In this document: positions 34,906 through 45,766 of the stretch, in pieces
How positions within the stretch are numbered: the first letter of the stretch is position 1
How the letters are laid out: every line of letters starts with the position of its first letter
From: Bacteroidia bacterium
GTDB lineage: Bacteria > Bacteroidota > Bacteroidia > Flavobacteriales > Flavobacteriaceae
DNA: 64,000 bases
Direction: 5' to 3'
Assembly (NCBI GenBank): GCA_030432635.1
Contig: JAUIMB010000003.1
Coordinates: 62,001 to 126,000 of the forward strand
The notes under the pieces: model-generated
What the model was told of the DNA's origin: nothing
Database searches by the model: none
Seen by the model: only the letters and a program-made list of their open reading frames with translations
Translations under genes and position numbers: made by a program

Positions 34906-37749
34906 ATGTTATACTTTAGAGTTCTTCCAGTCCTATTATGTTTAGCCTCACTGTCACTTTCAGCACAACAGTTAGCCACTTCTTCGGAAATTATAGAAAA
35001 CGCCCTTGAGCAAAAGCAGCAACTTACCAAAACTTCTTTGGTCAAAAATGTAGCTTTCGAGAACATTGGACCTACGGTCATGAGTGGTCGCGTTGTCGAT
35101 TTAGCGGTAAATCCTGATAATCCGAATGAATTTTACGTTGGCTACGCTTCAGGTGGTGTTTGGCATACGACGAATAATGGCACTACATTTTTACCAATAT
35201 TGGATTCATCAAACACGCAAAATGTTGGTGACATCGCAGTAGACTGGAAAAACAAAACCATTTGGGTTGGGACAGGCGAAAATAACAGCTCACGATCTAG
35301 TTATGCTGGTATCGGAATTTTAAAATCGACCGACAATGGAAAAACTTGGACTAACATGGGACTAAGGGATTCGCACCATATTGGACGTATTTTAATCAAT
35401 CCTAGTAATCCAGATGAAGTGGTCGTTGGCGTAACTGGGCACTTGTACTCACGAAATCAAGAACGCGGCATCTATAAAACCATGGATGGTGGACAAACGT
35501 GGTCGCAAAAACTATTTGTGGATGAGGTGAGTGGAATTATAGATGTGCAAGTGAATCCGAATAATTTTAATTTGATGTTTGCAGCGTCATGGACCAAAGA
35601 CCGTAAAGCATGGAATTTTAACGGAAGCGGAAACAACTCTGCGATTTATAAAAGTACCGATGCTGGAAATTCTTGGACTAAGGTTTCAACGGCATCCAGT
35701 GGTTTCCCTACAGGTCATGGTGTGGGAAGAATCGGTTTGGCGGTTTTTGATGATAATACTGTCTATGCCATTCATGACAATCAATTCAGAAGGCATTCTG
35801 AAGGAAAAAAGGACAACTCAAATACGCTCACCAAAGATGACTTTAAAACCATGTCTAAAGAGACATTCCTTAATTTAGACACTAAAAAATTAAATGTGTT
35901 CCTAAAGACCAATGGCTTTCAGGAAAAATATCGTGCTGAAAATGTGAAACAATTGGTTCGTAACGGAACTGTAAAACCAATCGATCTTGCTAGATATCTA
36001 GAAGATGCAAATTCAATGCTTTTTGACACACCTGTAGTGGGTGCCGAAGTCTATAAAAGTTCAGATGGTGGCATCACATGGAAAAAGACCCATGAAGAGT
36101 ATCTAGACGACATTTACTACAGTTATGGGTATTACTTTGGTCATATTTATGTGGCTCCAAACAACCAAGACCATATATATATCTATGGTGTTCCGATTTT
36201 GAAATCTAAAGATGGAGGAAAAACCTTCACTTCAATCAGTGCCGAAAATGTACATGCCGACCATCATGCCCTTTGGATCAATCCGGAAAACCCAAATCAT
36301 CTCATCGACGGTAATGATGGTGGTGTAAATATCACTTATGACGATGGTGCCAGCTGGATCAAGAACAATTCGCCTTCCGTTGGACAGTTTTATGCCATTA
36401 ATGTCGATAATGCCAAGCCATACAATGTTTATGGTGGCCTACAAGACAATGGTGTTTGGGTTGGACCTCATAATGCTCCAGAAAACAGAGCTTGGCATCA
36501 AAGCGGTCAGTACCCTTGGGAAAGTATCATGGGTGGTGATGGCATGCAAATACAAATTGACAGTCGAGATCATAATATTGTATACACAGGTTTTCAATTT
36601 GGAAACTATTATAGAATCAATCGAGCAACAGATGATTTCAAAAGCTTCGATATCAAACACGAACTTGGTGAAAACCCTTATCGATTCAACTGGCAAACAC
36701 CTATCTTACTCTCTCCTCACAACCAAGACATATTATATCTTGGAGGAAACAAGCTCATGCGCTCCATGAACCAAGGTGATGATTGGACAGCTATAAGTGA
36801 TGATTTAACCAATGGCGGGAAAAAAGGCAATGTGGCTTATGGTACGCTTACTTCAATCAGTGAGTCACCATTTCAATTTGGTTTGATTTATACAGGAAGT
36901 GATGATGGCCTGATCCACTTAACCAAAAATGCAGGAGGAAGTTGGACTAACATTTCAGCAAACCTTCCAAACGAATTATGGGTGAGCCGAGTCGTTGCAT
37001 CACAACATAAGAAAGAGCGCGTTTACGTCACACTCAATGGATATCGCTGGGACGACTTTAAAGCCTATGCCTATGTATCCGAAGATTATGGACAAACATG
37101 GAAAGCGATAGGCACAAACATTCCTGCATCACCTGTTAACGTAATTAAGGAAGATTCGGAAAATGAAAACATTTTATACCTAGGTACTGACAATGGAGCT
37201 TACATCTCATTTGATCGAGGGCAAAACTGGGAGGCCTTTAGTAAAGGGTTACCAAATGTTGCGGTGCATGACATTGTATTACAACCAGAAGCAAAACACC
37301 TATTGATAGGGACTCACGGAAGAAGTATTTACAAAACCGATATTTCGCCAGTGCAACAAATGAATGACCAAATGGCAAACAAAGCTGAGACCCTATTTAA
37401 AGTTGACGATGTGAGACATTCTTCGGCTTGGGGAAGTACTTGGAGCAAATGGTTTGAGGCATTTGAGCCTGAAATAAACATTTCCTTTTATGCGTCTCAA
37501 TCAGAGGAAAAACACTTAAGAATCCTATCGGAAAAGGAAGCCTTAATGAATGAGTTTGAAGTTAATGCCGATAAAGGATTTAACTACACATCCTACGATT
37601 TAACATTAACCGAAAAAGGCCGAAAATCCTTGTTAAAGGAAAACACCAGTATCGATATCACTAAAGCAAAAAACGGAAAGTATTATCTCCCAAAAGGCAA
37701 ATACATAGTTGAGTTAGGCGATGAAAAAACAAGCTTTGAGGTGAAATAA
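34906..37749 (+). CDS. Secreted Asp-box (BNR/VPS10-like) beta-propeller protein
   Basis: The 947-residue protein has a signal peptide (about 1-20, LSLSAQ). It carries about ten Asp-box motifs, for example STDNGKTWTN, TMDGGQTWSQ, STDAGNSWTK, SSDGGITWKK, SEDYGQTWKA and SFDRGQNWEA. These mark large beta-propellers of the sortilin/exo-xyloglucanase type. Database entries often call such proteins glycosyl hydrolases, but I see no proof of catalysis. I find no T9SS C-terminal sorting domain, so it is probably periplasmic or outer-membrane associated. Confidence 0.85.
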   Translation: MLYFRVLPVLLCLASLSLSAQQLATSSEIIENALEQKQQLTKTSLVKNVAFENIGPTVMSGRVVDLAVNPDNPNEFYVGYASGGVWHTTNNGTTFLPILDSSNTQNVGDIAVDWKNKTIWVGTGENNSSRSSYAGIGILKSTDNGKTWTNMGLRDSHHIGRILINPSNPDEVVVGVTGHLYSRNQERGIYKTMDGGQTWSQKLFVDEVSGIIDVQVNPNNFNLMFAASWTKDRKAWNFNGSGNNSAIYKSTDAGNSWTKVSTASSGFPTGHGVGRIGLAVFDDNTVYAIHDNQFRRHSEGKKDNSNTLTKDDFKTMSKETFLNLDTKKLNVFLKTNGFQEKYRAENVKQLVRNGTVKPIDLARYLEDANSMLFDTPVVGAEVYKSSDGGITWKKTHEEYLDDIYYSYGYYFGHIYVAPNNQDHIYIYGVPILKSKDGGKTFTSISAENVHADHHALWINPENPNHLIDGNDGGVNITYDDGASWIKNNSPSVGQFYAINVDNAKPYNVYGGLQDNGVWVGPHNAPENRAWHQSGQYPWESIMGGDGMQIQIDSRDHNIVYTGFQFGNYYRINRATDDFKSFDIKHELGENPYRFNWQTPILLSPHNQDILYLGGNKLMRSMNQGDDWTAISDDLTNGGKKGNVAYGTLTSISESPFQFGLIYTGSDDGLIHLTKNAGGSWTNISANLPNELWVSRVVASQHKKERVYVTLNGYRWDDFKAYAYVSEDYGQTWKAIGTNIPASPVNVIKEDSENENILYLGTDNGAYISFDRGQNWEAFSKGLPNVAVHDIVLQPEAKHLLIGTHGRSIYKTDISPVQQMNDQMANKAETLFKVDDVRHSSAWGSTWSKWFEAFEPEINISFYASQSEEKHLRILSEKEALMNEFEVNADKGFNYTSYDLTLTEKGRKSLLKENTSIDITKAKNGKYYLPKGKYIVELGDEKTSFEVK

Positions 37750-37788
37750 TTTGAACTTATTTCAGTTATATTAAAAAACTCTAAAGTG

Positions 37789-38658
37789 ATGAAACCATTC
37801 AAATTAACTTTATTTTTGATTGCTACATTGGTGTTTTCGTGCAGTGAAGACAATAACGATACACCACAATCAACCAGTCCAAATCTTATCATTAAACTAA
37901 AATTTGACCCTACCCAAGCACGTTTGGGTAATTTAGGGCAACCTGTATCAATACCTCCAGGAAATGCGGCACAGTCACCAACAATCAACCGAATGAGCGC
38001 TAACTATATTGAATTGGCACCATCGGCATTTACGGCATTGGGAACTGGAGAAGTCATTTTTGTTGGTAATGAGACCACAGTAGGTGGAGATGAAGCCATA
38101 GATTTTCAAAGCGCAATTTTTGCAGGCAATGAGGATACATTTTTGACCATACCCTTAAGCGATGTGTCTCCTGGAAGCTACGAATGGGTTAGAGTGTCAT
38201 TGGCCTATCAAGAAGGTGATATTGACTTTTTATTAAACGGAGTTGAATATAGTGGTACCTTAGCCAGTTTTGTTGGTTATAACACCTACATCACTTCTTT
38301 TGACTTAAATAATGAAACTATTGATGTCAATGGAAATAGGCTACAAGGGTTTTGGGCTTTTGAAGCTGAAGGCTTTACGTCACATGGCCAAGCGCCTCCT
38401 GGTGCCACAACAGTACCTAACCCATTGTTTGATTCTTCTCCAGTGCCTCAAGGATCTTGTGTCGTTACTGGTGAATTCGAAAACACCTTTGAAATTACTG
38501 GAAACGAAACCTCTGATGTTGTGGTGACACTGTCATTCTCTATCAACAATAGTTTCGAATGGACCGAAGTCAATGCCGACGGAAAATACGAACCTAGTGC
38601 AGGCGAGCAAGTAGTTGATATGGGACTTCGTGGCTTGATTCCAATAGCATCTAATTAA
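37789..38658 (+). CDS. Uncharacterised lipoprotein
   Basis: From ATG 37789 the protein has 289 residues; a GTG directly upstream is the alternative. The lipobox is LVFSC and is followed by an acidic linker. The remainder is a beta-rich domain with FDPTQARLGNLGQP and a C-terminal stretch FSINNSFEWTEVNADG. I do not recognise the family. It follows the Asp-box protein by 39 nt and may be co-transcribed. Confidence 0.75.
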   Translation: MKPFKLTLFLIATLVFSCSEDNNDTPQSTSPNLIIKLKFDPTQARLGNLGQPVSIPPGNAAQSPTINRMSANYIELAPSAFTALGTGEVIFVGNETTVGGDEAIDFQSAIFAGNEDTFLTIPLSDVSPGSYEWVRVSLAYQEGDIDFLLNGVEYSGTLASFVGYNTYITSFDLNNETIDVNGNRLQGFWAFEAEGFTSHGQAPPGATTVPNPLFDSSPVPQGSCVVTGEFENTFEITGNETSDVVVTLSFSINNSFEWTEVNADGKYEPSAGEQVVDMGLRGLIPIASN

Positions 38659-38693
38659 AACCATTCTAAATAAAAATTTATAACTGAGGTCAG

Positions 38694-38724
38694 TTGTGAA
38701 TACGTCGATTGAGCAGTATCTTTG
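38694..38724 (+). promoter_or_regulatory. sdh operon promoter
   Basis: TTG (38694-38696), a 20-nt spacer and TATCTTTG (38717-38724) match the Bacteroidota consensus, 28 nt before the sdhC ATG. Confidence 0.65.
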
Positions 38725-38752
38725 TTGTATTCAATAACTAACTTCATTTATA

Positions 38753-39439
38753 ATGAGCGGAATTTTTAGTTCGTCGATTGGAAGAAAGTTTGCCATGGCA
38801 CTCTCGGCTTTTTTCCTCATGGTTTTTATTTTACAACATTTTATAATCAATTTCCTTTCTGTTGTTAGCCCAAATGCCTTTAATGAAGTCTCTCATTTCA
38901 TGGGTACATTTTGGGTGATTCAATATTTACTGCAACCTGTTTTGATATTTGGAGTGATTTTTCACTTTATAATGGGTTTTGTATTGGAAATCAAAAACAA
39001 TAGCGCACGTCAAGTAAGTTATGCAAAAAACAATGGCGCTGCCAACTCCTCTTGGATGAGTCGTAATATGATCTGGAGTGGAGGTTTCATCCTTGTTTTT
39101 CTGATTATTCACTTTATAGACTTTTGGATTCCTGAAATTAACACCAAATATATTGTTGGTGATATGTCTGGTTTAATCGATCCTAGCGCAACTGATAGTG
39201 GTTTTAGATATTACGAGGAATTGGTTCACAAGTTTGAGCCTATTTGGAGAGTCGCATTATACTGTCTTGGATTCGTGTTTCTAGCACTGCATTTGTTACA
39301 TGGATTTGATTCAGCATTCCAATCTGTTGGTGCCAATAATAAATATACCAAAGGTTTGAAAGGCTTTGGAAAATTTTATGCGATAGTCATCCCACTAGGA
39401 TTTATTTTCATAGCACTGTTCCATCATTTTTCTCATTAA
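38753..39439 (+). CDS. sdhC: Succinate dehydrogenase cytochrome b subunit
   Basis: The 228-residue membrane protein has five predicted helices and several His residues placed for di-haem b binding (LQHFIINF, FHFIMGF, FLIIHFIDF, LHLLHGF). This is the Bacteroidota type of single large anchor with no separate SdhD. It anchors SdhAB and passes electrons to menaquinone. It is 15 nt before sdhA in the complex II operon. Confidence 0.94.
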   Translation: MSGIFSSSIGRKFAMALSAFFLMVFILQHFIINFLSVVSPNAFNEVSHFMGTFWVIQYLLQPVLIFGVIFHFIMGFVLEIKNNSARQVSYAKNNGAANSSWMSRNMIWSGGFILVFLIIHFIDFWIPEINTKYIVGDMSGLIDPSATDSGFRYYEELVHKFEPIWRVALYCLGFVFLALHLLHGFDSAFQSVGANNKYTKGLKGFGKFYAIVIPLGFIFIALFHHFSH

Positions 39440-39454
39440 AAAACACATCTAAAT

Positions 39455-41452
39455 ATGGCTTTAGATTCAAAAATACCAAAAGGTCCACTCGCTGATAAAT
39501 GGACCAATCATAAAAACAATATCGATCTTGTTAATCCAGCAAACAAACGTAACATCGATGTTATTGTAGTTGGAACTGGATTGGCAGGTGGTTCTGCTGC
39601 TGCAACTTTGGCTGAACTTGGTTATAATGTTAAGGCATTTTGTTTTCAGGATTCGCCTCGACGTGCACATTCCATTGCTGCTCAAGGAGGTATAAATGCA
39701 GCTAAAAACTATCAAGGTGATGGTGACTCAACTTACAGACTGTTCTACGACACTGTAAAAGGAGGTGATTATCGGTCTCGTGAAGCCAATGTCTATCGAC
39801 TGGCAGAGGTTTCTGCAAATATCATTGACCAATGCGTAGCCCAAGGTGTGCCTTTTGCAAGAGAATATGGCGGATTATTAGATAACCGTTCATTTGGTGG
39901 TGTGTTGGTGTCTCGAACTTTCTATGCTGCAGGTCAAACCGGACAACAATTGTTGTTGGGTGCCTATTCGGCAATGAATCGTCAAATTGGCCGTGGCAAG
40001 ATTAAAATGTACAATCGCCATGAAATGCTTGACGTTGTTATTGTTGATGGAAAAGCAAGAGGTGTCATTGTTAGAAATCTAGTAACTGGTGAAATCGAAA
40101 GACACTCAGCACATGCTGTAGTTTTGGGTACTGGTGGCTACGGAAATGTGTTTTTCCTTTCTACAAATGCTATGGGAAGTAATGTCACTGCTGCCTGGAA
40201 AGCCCACAAACGTGGTGCATACTTTGCAAATCCTTGTTATACCCAAATTCACCCAACATGTATTCCTGTTTCCGGAGATCACCAATCCAAACTGACATTA
40301 ATGTCTGAGTCACTTCGTAATGATGGTCGTATTTGGGTGCCTAAGAAAAAAGAAGATGTGATGGCTATTCGTGAGGGTCGCCTAAAACCTACTCAAATCA
40401 CAGAAGAAAATAGAGATTACTATTTAGAACGTCGTTATCCTGCTTTTGGAAACTTAGTGCCTCGTGATGTTGCGTCACGTGCTGCAAAAGAACGCTGTGA
40501 TGCTGGTTTTGGAGTTAATGCAACTGGTGAAGCTGTGTATTTGGATTTTGCTTCTGCGATTAAACGCTACGGAAAGGAACAGGCACACATTAAAGGACTG
40601 AATGAAAATGATGAAGCTCTTGTCAAACAACTTGGACAAGAGGTCGTAAAAAATAAGTACGGCAACCTGTTTCAGATGTATGAGAAAATCGTCGATCAAA
40701 ATCCGTATGAAACACCTATGATGATTTATCCTGCAGTTCACTATACCATGGGAGGCGTTTGGGTTGACTATAATTTAATGACTACTGTTCCTGGATTGTA
40801 TTGTATAGGCGAAGCCAATTTCTCAGATCATGGCGCAAACCGATTAGGTGCTTCGGCCTTAATGCAAGGTTTAGCCGATGGTTACTTTGTACTACCATAT
40901 ACTATTGGAGACTATTTGGCTGATGATATCAGAACTGGTGAAATTCCAACGGACACCAAAGAATTTGATGAGGCCGAAAAACAAGTCAAGGACAATATCA
41001 CTCACCTTATAAATAATAATGGCTCTAAGTCTGTTGACCATTTCCACAAGCGTTTGGGGAAAATCATGTGGAACAAATGCGGAATGGCAAGAAATGCCAA
41101 GGATTTAGAATCTGCCATTACTGAAATTGCCGAACTAAGAGCAGAGTTCTGGAAAGATGTAAAAGTTCCTGGAACAGACCTAGAGTATAATGAAGAGTTA
41201 GCTAAGGCTTTAAGAGTATCTGACTTCTTAGAACTTGGAGAGCTGTTTGCCAAGGACGCTTTATTAAGAGAAGAATCAGCAGGTGGACACTTTAGGGAAG
41301 AATACCAGACGCAAGAAGGGGAAGCCTTGAGAAAACCCGAGTTTCAGTATGTTGCTGCTTGGGAATATAAAGGAGAACCAAAAGATGCTGTGCTTCATAA
41401 AGAGGACCTTGTTTATGAAAACATCAAGGTAAAAGAGCGAAGTTATAAATAA
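39455..41452 (+). CDS. sdhA: Succinate dehydrogenase flavoprotein subunit
   Basis: The 665-residue protein has the FAD-binding [18 protein letters not shown], the flavinylation region [13 protein letters not shown], the active-site HYTMGG and the C-terminal flavoprotein domain. It oxidises succinate to fumarate in the citric acid cycle. It lies between sdhC and a small membrane protein and is full length. Confidence 0.96.
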   Translation: MALDSKIPKGPLADKWTNHKNNIDLVNPANKRNIDVIVVGTGLAGGSAAATLAELGYNVKAFCFQDSPRRAHSIAAQGGINAAKNYQGDGDSTYRLFYDTVKGGDYRSREANVYRLAEVSANIIDQCVAQGVPFAREYGGLLDNRSFGGVLVSRTFYAAGQTGQQLLLGAYSAMNRQIGRGKIKMYNRHEMLDVVIVDGKARGVIVRNLVTGEIERHSAHAVVLGTGGYGNVFFLSTNAMGSNVTAAWKAHKRGAYFANPCYTQIHPTCIPVSGDHQSKLTLMSESLRNDGRIWVPKKKEDVMAIREGRLKPTQITEENRDYYLERRYPAFGNLVPRDVASRAAKERCDAGFGVNATGEAVYLDFASAIKRYGKEQAHIKGLNENDEALVKQLGQEVVKNKYGNLFQMYEKIVDQNPYETPMMIYPAVHYTMGGVWVDYNLMTTVPGLYCIGEANFSDHGANRLGASALMQGLADGYFVLPYTIGDYLADDIRTGEIPTDTKEFDEAEKQVKDNITHLINNNGSKSVDHFHKRLGKIMWNKCGMARNAKDLESAITEIAELRAEFWKDVKVPGTDLEYNEELAKALRVSDFLELGELFAKDALLREESAGGHFREEYQTQEGEALRKPEFQYVAAWEYKGEPKDAVLHKEDLVYENIKVKERSYK

Positions 41453-41465
41453 CAAAAAGTAAAGC

Positions 41466-41828
41466 ATGAACACTAACAACATCTTGAAACTGAAATTAAA
41501 ACGTGTTGATCCTGTCAAGTATGCGACCATAGCAGCTATATTGACTGGGTTGATCATGTTAATTGTGTTTGTTCCGTTCACCTTATTATTTTCTTTAGTA
41601 GGAGTAGGACCAACTTCAAGTTTTGGTGAAGGAGCGGCAATTTTCGGTGGAAGTATTGTGCTAATCATTCTCATGCCTATTATTTATGCAGTCATGGTGT
41701 TTATAATCACATTGATTTCTACATCCTTACTCAATTGGATTCTAAAGAAAACTGGAGGATTGGATATTGATTTTGAAAAAACGGGATTGGAAATTTCCCA
41801 CATAGGTCAAGACCGAATTGAACAATAA
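41466..41828 (+). CDS. Small membrane protein inside the sdh operon
   Basis: The 120-residue protein has two long hydrophobic regions (about 18-45 and 58-90). It resembles DUF3566-type membrane proteins only loosely (KRVDPVKYATIAAILTGLI). It sits 13 nt after sdhA and 12 nt before sdhB, tightly inside the operon. It lacks His residues suited to haem, so it is not a typical SdhD. A role in assembly is possible but unproven. Confidence 0.75.
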   Translation: MNTNNILKLKLKRVDPVKYATIAAILTGLIMLIVFVPFTLLFSLVGVGPTSSFGEGAAIFGGSIVLIILMPIIYAVMVFIITLISTSLLNWILKKTGGLDIDFEKTGLEISHIGQDRIEQ

Positions 41829-41840
41829 AAACTACTTGTT

Positions 41841-42587
41841 ATGAATTTAACATTAAAAATATGGCGTCAAAAAAACGCTAACGACAAAGGTAAAATGGTA
41901 GACTATCCAATTAGTGACGTCTCGCCAGATATGTCATTCCTAGAAATGCTTGATGTCCTTAATGAAAGTCTAGTCGAAAAAGGTGAAGAACCCGTTGCTT
42001 TTGACCATGATTGCCGAGAAGGTATTTGCGGAATGTGTTCGTTGTACATCAATGGAGAAGCCCATGGACCAGATAGAGGTGTGACAACCTGCCAACTGCA
42101 CATGCGTATGTTCAACGATGGAGACACAATCTATATCGAACCTTTTAGAGCAAAAGCTTTTCCGGTTATTAAGGATCTAATCGTTGACAGAGGTGCTTTT
42201 GATCGTATTCAGCATGCAGGAGGATTTATATCGGTAAACACTTCTGGAAACACGATAGATGCCAATGCTATTCCTATCAACAAGGAAGATGCTGACACTG
42301 CATTCGAAGCTGCCACCTGTATTGGTTGTGGTGCTTGTGTCGCGACCTGTAAAAACTCGAGTGCCATGTTGTTCGTAGGCGCAAAAGTGTCTCAATTCGC
42401 ATTACTGCCTCAAGGTAAGGTAGAAGCAACAGACCGTGTTCTCAATATGGTAAAACAAATGGATGAAGAAGGCTTCGGAAATTGTACAAATACTGGAGCT
42501 TGCGAAGTAGAATGCCCTAAAGGTATTTCATTGGAGCATATTGCACGAATGAATCGCGAATACCTTACTGCAAGTTTAAAAGGATAA
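41841..42587 (+). CDS. sdhB: Succinate dehydrogenase iron-sulfur subunit
   Basis: The 248-residue protein has the [2Fe-2S] motif [15 protein letters not shown] plus a later Cys, and the C-terminal cluster motifs [11 protein letters not shown] and [15 protein letters not shown]. It carries electrons from SdhA to the membrane anchor. It is the last gene of the operon and is followed by a terminator. Confidence 0.96.
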   Translation: MNLTLKIWRQKNANDKGKMVDYPISDVSPDMSFLEMLDVLNESLVEKGEEPVAFDHDCREGICGMCSLYINGEAHGPDRGVTTCQLHMRMFNDGDTIYIEPFRAKAFPVIKDLIVDRGAFDRIQHAGGFISVNTSGNTIDANAIPINKEDADTAFEAATCIGCGACVATCKNSSAMLFVGAKVSQFALLPQGKVEATDRVLNMVKQMDEEGFGNCTNTGACEVECPKGISLEHIARMNREYLTASLKG

Positions 42588-42610
42588 TAACCCTAACATA
42601 ATAGTTTTAC

Positions 42611-42639
42611 AAAATCCTAGGCTATGCTTAGGATTTTTT
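42611..42639 (+). terminator. sdh operon terminator
   Basis: AAAATCCTA (42611-42619) pairs with TAGGATTTT (42629-42637) and runs into a T tract, 24 nt after the sdhB stop. Confidence 0.8.
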
Positions 42640-42665
42640 CTTTAATTTTATTTTAAATCCCTCTA

Positions 42666-43571
42666 ATGAAAAACCCATTCCTATTACTAGCCATTGGGCT
42701 ATTGACCCTGTGCGCATGTAGCACACATAAAACTTACAAAACCAAAGACGAAAACGACGCATTATTGGCTCGTATTAAAGAGTTAAGTTCAGACCGATAT
42801 GAAGGACGTCGAACAGGCGAACGAGGAAACGCTCTGGCAAGAACCTATATCATTGATCAATTCAAGCATTACAATGTATCTGGTTTTGACGGTAACTATG
42901 AGCAAATTTTTACATTTACAGAATGGAACAAATCTTATACTGGTGTTAATATTTTAGCAGAAATCAAAGGCACGGTAACTCCTGAAAAATATATTGTAAT
43001 CAGTGCGCATTATGACCACTTGGGTGTTCGCGGTGAAACTGTATATAATGGTGCTGATGATAACGCTTCAGGCGTTTCTGCATTAATTCATTTTGCAGAA
43101 TACTTAGTTAAAAATCCGCCAAGGCATTCAGTTATATTTGCGTCTTTTGATGCCGAGGAACTCGGATTGAATGGTGCAAAACATTTTGTCTCCAAGATAG
43201 ATCATGACAATATTGTAATGAATATCAACATGGACATGATCGGTCGAAGTCCTAAAAATGAACTATACGTGGTAGGAGCACGTTACAATACATCCTTAAA
43301 AGCTATCGTTGACGCTTTTGAAAACCCAACCTCAACGCAGCTGTTGCAAGGTCATGATGGAACCGACGGAAAATTGGATTGGACCTACTCCTCTGACCAT
43401 GAACCTTTCCATTTGGCCAAAATTCCATTCTTATATTTTGGTAACGAAGACCATAAAGCTTACCACAAACCTACCGACGACTTTGAAAATATTACTCCGG
43501 AATTCTATAAAAATGCGGTTAAAATTATTCTGTCTATTTTTAACACTATAGATGCTTCAGGTCTAGACTAA
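42666..43571 (+). CDS. M28 family zinc aminopeptidase lipoprotein
   Basis: The 301-residue protein has a lipobox (LTLCACS) and the full M28 metal set: His/Asp in SAHYDHLG, Asp in GADDNASG, Glu pair in DAEELG, Asp in MDMIGR and His in SSDHEPF. It likely trims peptides at the cell envelope. It starts just after the sdh terminator and is followed after 10 nt by the MutS-like gene. Confidence 0.92.
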   Translation: MKNPFLLLAIGLLTLCACSTHKTYKTKDENDALLARIKELSSDRYEGRRTGERGNALARTYIIDQFKHYNVSGFDGNYEQIFTFTEWNKSYTGVNILAEIKGTVTPEKYIVISAHYDHLGVRGETVYNGADDNASGVSALIHFAEYLVKNPPRHSVIFASFDAEELGLNGAKHFVSKIDHDNIVMNINMDMIGRSPKNELYVVGARYNTSLKAIVDAFENPTSTQLLQGHDGTDGKLDWTYSSDHEPFHLAKIPFLYFGNEDHKAYHKPTDDFENITPEFYKNAVKIILSIFNTIDASGLD

Positions 43572-43581
43572 TTTTGAGCAG

Positions 43582-45354
43582 ATGGAACACCCAGAATCAT
43601 TCTACAGGGAACAACTGGAATTACACCGTGTAGCTTCCAAACGTATTTTTAAACAAATGAGTTTGTTAAGTACGCTTAGACTGCTCGTTTTTATCGTAAC
43701 AGCTTTTTCAATGTATCTCAGCTTTAAACAATGGCAGTTTGCTGCAATCATTGGTGTGGTAGGAACTGTTGTTTTTCTTTTGCTGTTATCTAAATACACC
43801 GATTTAAAATCACAAAGAGAACTTCATAAACGTTTGGTCGTCCTTAATGAAAACGAACTCAAAATAGCTTCTGGAGTATTTCATGACAGACCTGATGGAT
43901 CTCAGTTTCAAAATCCGAAACACTTTTATAGTTTGGATATTGACTTGTTTGGGAGAGGTTCGTTTTTTCAATATTTAAATCGAACCACAATTAAGGAAGG
44001 TACACGAAAGCTTTCAGGCCTTTTACTGGCCAACAACATTTCGAACATCGAATCAAGACAAAACGCTATTAACGAGTTGGCAAAATTGCCAAAATGGAGG
44101 CAATTTTATTCTGGAATTTCCCTTGGAGTAAATGTGGAACATTCAGCAGATTCTATCATTAAATGGTTAAAGGAATATCAGCCATTCTTAACATCAGTAC
44201 ACTTATGGCTGACTAGAGGTTTTAGCGTAATATCTATCGTACTATTGGTTTTAGGAATCTTAGAGGTGCTTTCAATGTCCTTCATAGGGTATTGGTTGCT
44301 TTTTGGTTTAATCATCACTGGTCGTTACCTGAAACAAATAAACAACGTCGCTCAACATACTGAAAAAGCCAAGGATACCTTTAAGCAATATGCCTTGTTG
44401 TTAAAGCAAATTGAGACTCAAGAGTTCACATCCGAGTTACTTAACCTTCAGCAGAAAAAAATCGCTTCTGAACACCTAAAAGCATCCCAAATTTTTTCTA
44501 AGTTTTCCAAAGCACTTGATGCCTTGGACAACAGGAACAATTTGATCTCTGCCATCTTCGGGAATGGTCTTCTGCTATGGGATATAAGACAGACCTATCA
44601 TATCGAACAATGGATTGTAAAATATGCCAATAAGGTCAATGATTGGTTTGAGGTGGTCACATTCTTTGACGCGTATAACAGTTTTGGGAATTATGCATTT
44701 AATCATCAAAACTATACTTATCCTCATATCATAAATGAATCTGTATCTATTTCTGCTAAAAGCTTGGGACATCCTTTACTTAACGCTGGTAAGCGAATTG
44801 ATAGTGACCTAGACATCCTTAAAAGCGAATTTTTCATCGTTACAGGAGCAAACATGGCAGGAAAGAGTACCTTTTTAAGAACCGTAGCACTGCATATTGT
44901 TATGGCTAATGTGGGATTGCCTGTTTGCGCTAAAGACAGCAAATACAAACCTATTCGATTGATTACTAGCATGCGGACCACAGATTCGCTCACTGACGAT
45001 AGCTCATACTTTTTCAGTGAACTCACACGTTTAAAATTTATCGTTGACAACATAGATAACGACAATAATTACTTTGTAATCTTAGATGAAATTTTAAAAG
45101 GCACCAACAGTACAGACAAAGCCATAGGCTCCAAAAAGTTTGTGGAAAAACTAGTCAAGCTTAATGCAACCGGAATCATTGCAACACATGATTTGAGTCT
45201 TACAGAAGTTGAAGCCGAGTTGACTCCTGTAAAAAATTACTTTTTTGATGCGCAAATCATTAATGATGAACTTCATTTTGACTATAAGCTAAAGAAAGGC
45301 GTTTGCCAAAACATGAATGCTAGTTTTTTATTGAAGAAGATGGAAATTGTGTAA
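43582..45354 (+). CDS. Membrane-anchored MutS-family ATPase
   Basis: The 590-residue protein has two N-terminal membrane helices (about 29-68) and two more near 205-250. A MutS core/lever region and a C-terminal MutS ATPase domain follow, with Walker A TGANMAGKST (about 421), FVILDEILKGTNS and the His switch in IATHDLSL. It lacks the mismatch-recognition domain of classical MutS. So it belongs to a short MutS-like lineage common in Bacteroidota, whose role is not known to me. The upstream M28 gene is likely co-transcribed. Confidence 0.85.
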   Translation: MEHPESFYREQLELHRVASKRIFKQMSLLSTLRLLVFIVTAFSMYLSFKQWQFAAIIGVVGTVVFLLLLSKYTDLKSQRELHKRLVVLNENELKIASGVFHDRPDGSQFQNPKHFYSLDIDLFGRGSFFQYLNRTTIKEGTRKLSGLLLANNISNIESRQNAINELAKLPKWRQFYSGISLGVNVEHSADSIIKWLKEYQPFLTSVHLWLTRGFSVISIVLLVLGILEVLSMSFIGYWLLFGLIITGRYLKQINNVAQHTEKAKDTFKQYALLLKQIETQEFTSELLNLQQKKIASEHLKASQIFSKFSKALDALDNRNNLISAIFGNGLLLWDIRQTYHIEQWIVKYANKVNDWFEVVTFFDAYNSFGNYAFNHQNYTYPHIINESVSISAKSLGHPLLNAGKRIDSDLDILKSEFFIVTGANMAGKSTFLRTVALHIVMANVGLPVCAKDSKYKPIRLITSMRTTDSLTDDSSYFFSELTRLKFIVDNIDNDNNYFVILDEILKGTNSTDKAIGSKKFVEKLVKLNATGIIATHDLSLTEVEAELTPVKNYFFDAQIINDELHFDYKLKKGVCQNMNASFLLKKMEIV

Positions 45355-45412
45355 GGAGAACTTCATTTGGAGACATTGGGATTTAGCACGTTGTTTCAGT
45401 ATGACATAAATT

Positions 45413-45440
45413 AAAAAACCCATCCTTTTCAGAATGGGTC
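45413..45440 (-). terminator. rpmA terminator
   Basis: ACCCAT (45418-45423) and ATGGGT (45434-45439) form a stem. On the minus strand it runs into TTTTTT about 27 nt after the rpmA stop. Confidence 0.65.
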
Positions 45441-45466
45441 TTGATTATTGTGAGGTAAAATTTCAA

Positions 45467-45727
45467 TTAAGCTTCAAAAGGCTCAATAGAAACAAAAGAC
45501 TTACCGTCTTTCTTCTTGGTGAATTTTACAATACCATCAACTTTAGCATGTAAAGTGTGGTCTTTTCCACCATACACATTTTCACCTGGATGATGCGTAT
45601 TACCTCTTTGTCTTACGATGATGTTTCCTGCAACAGCAGCCTGACCACCAAAAATCTTAACACCTAAGCGTTTCGATTCTGATTCTCTACCGTTTTTAGA
45701 ACTACCTACTCCTTTTTTATGAGCCAT
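45467..45727 (-). CDS. rpmA: 50S ribosomal protein L27
   Basis: The 86-residue protein starts [20 protein letters not shown] and contains [15 protein letters not shown], the L27 signature. L27 reaches the peptidyl-transferase centre of the ribosome. It has no cleaved N-terminal extension of the Firmicutes type. It is co-transcribed with rplU, 39 nt downstream of it. Confidence 0.97.
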   Translation of the reverse strand: MAHKKGVGSSKNGRESESKRLGVKIFGGQAAVAGNIIVRQRGNTHHPGENVYGGKDHTLHAKVDGIVKFTKKKDGKSFVSIEPFEA

Positions 45728-45766
45728 TGTCTTAAGGTTTTTATATTATACTTAAGTGGTTAGCTA

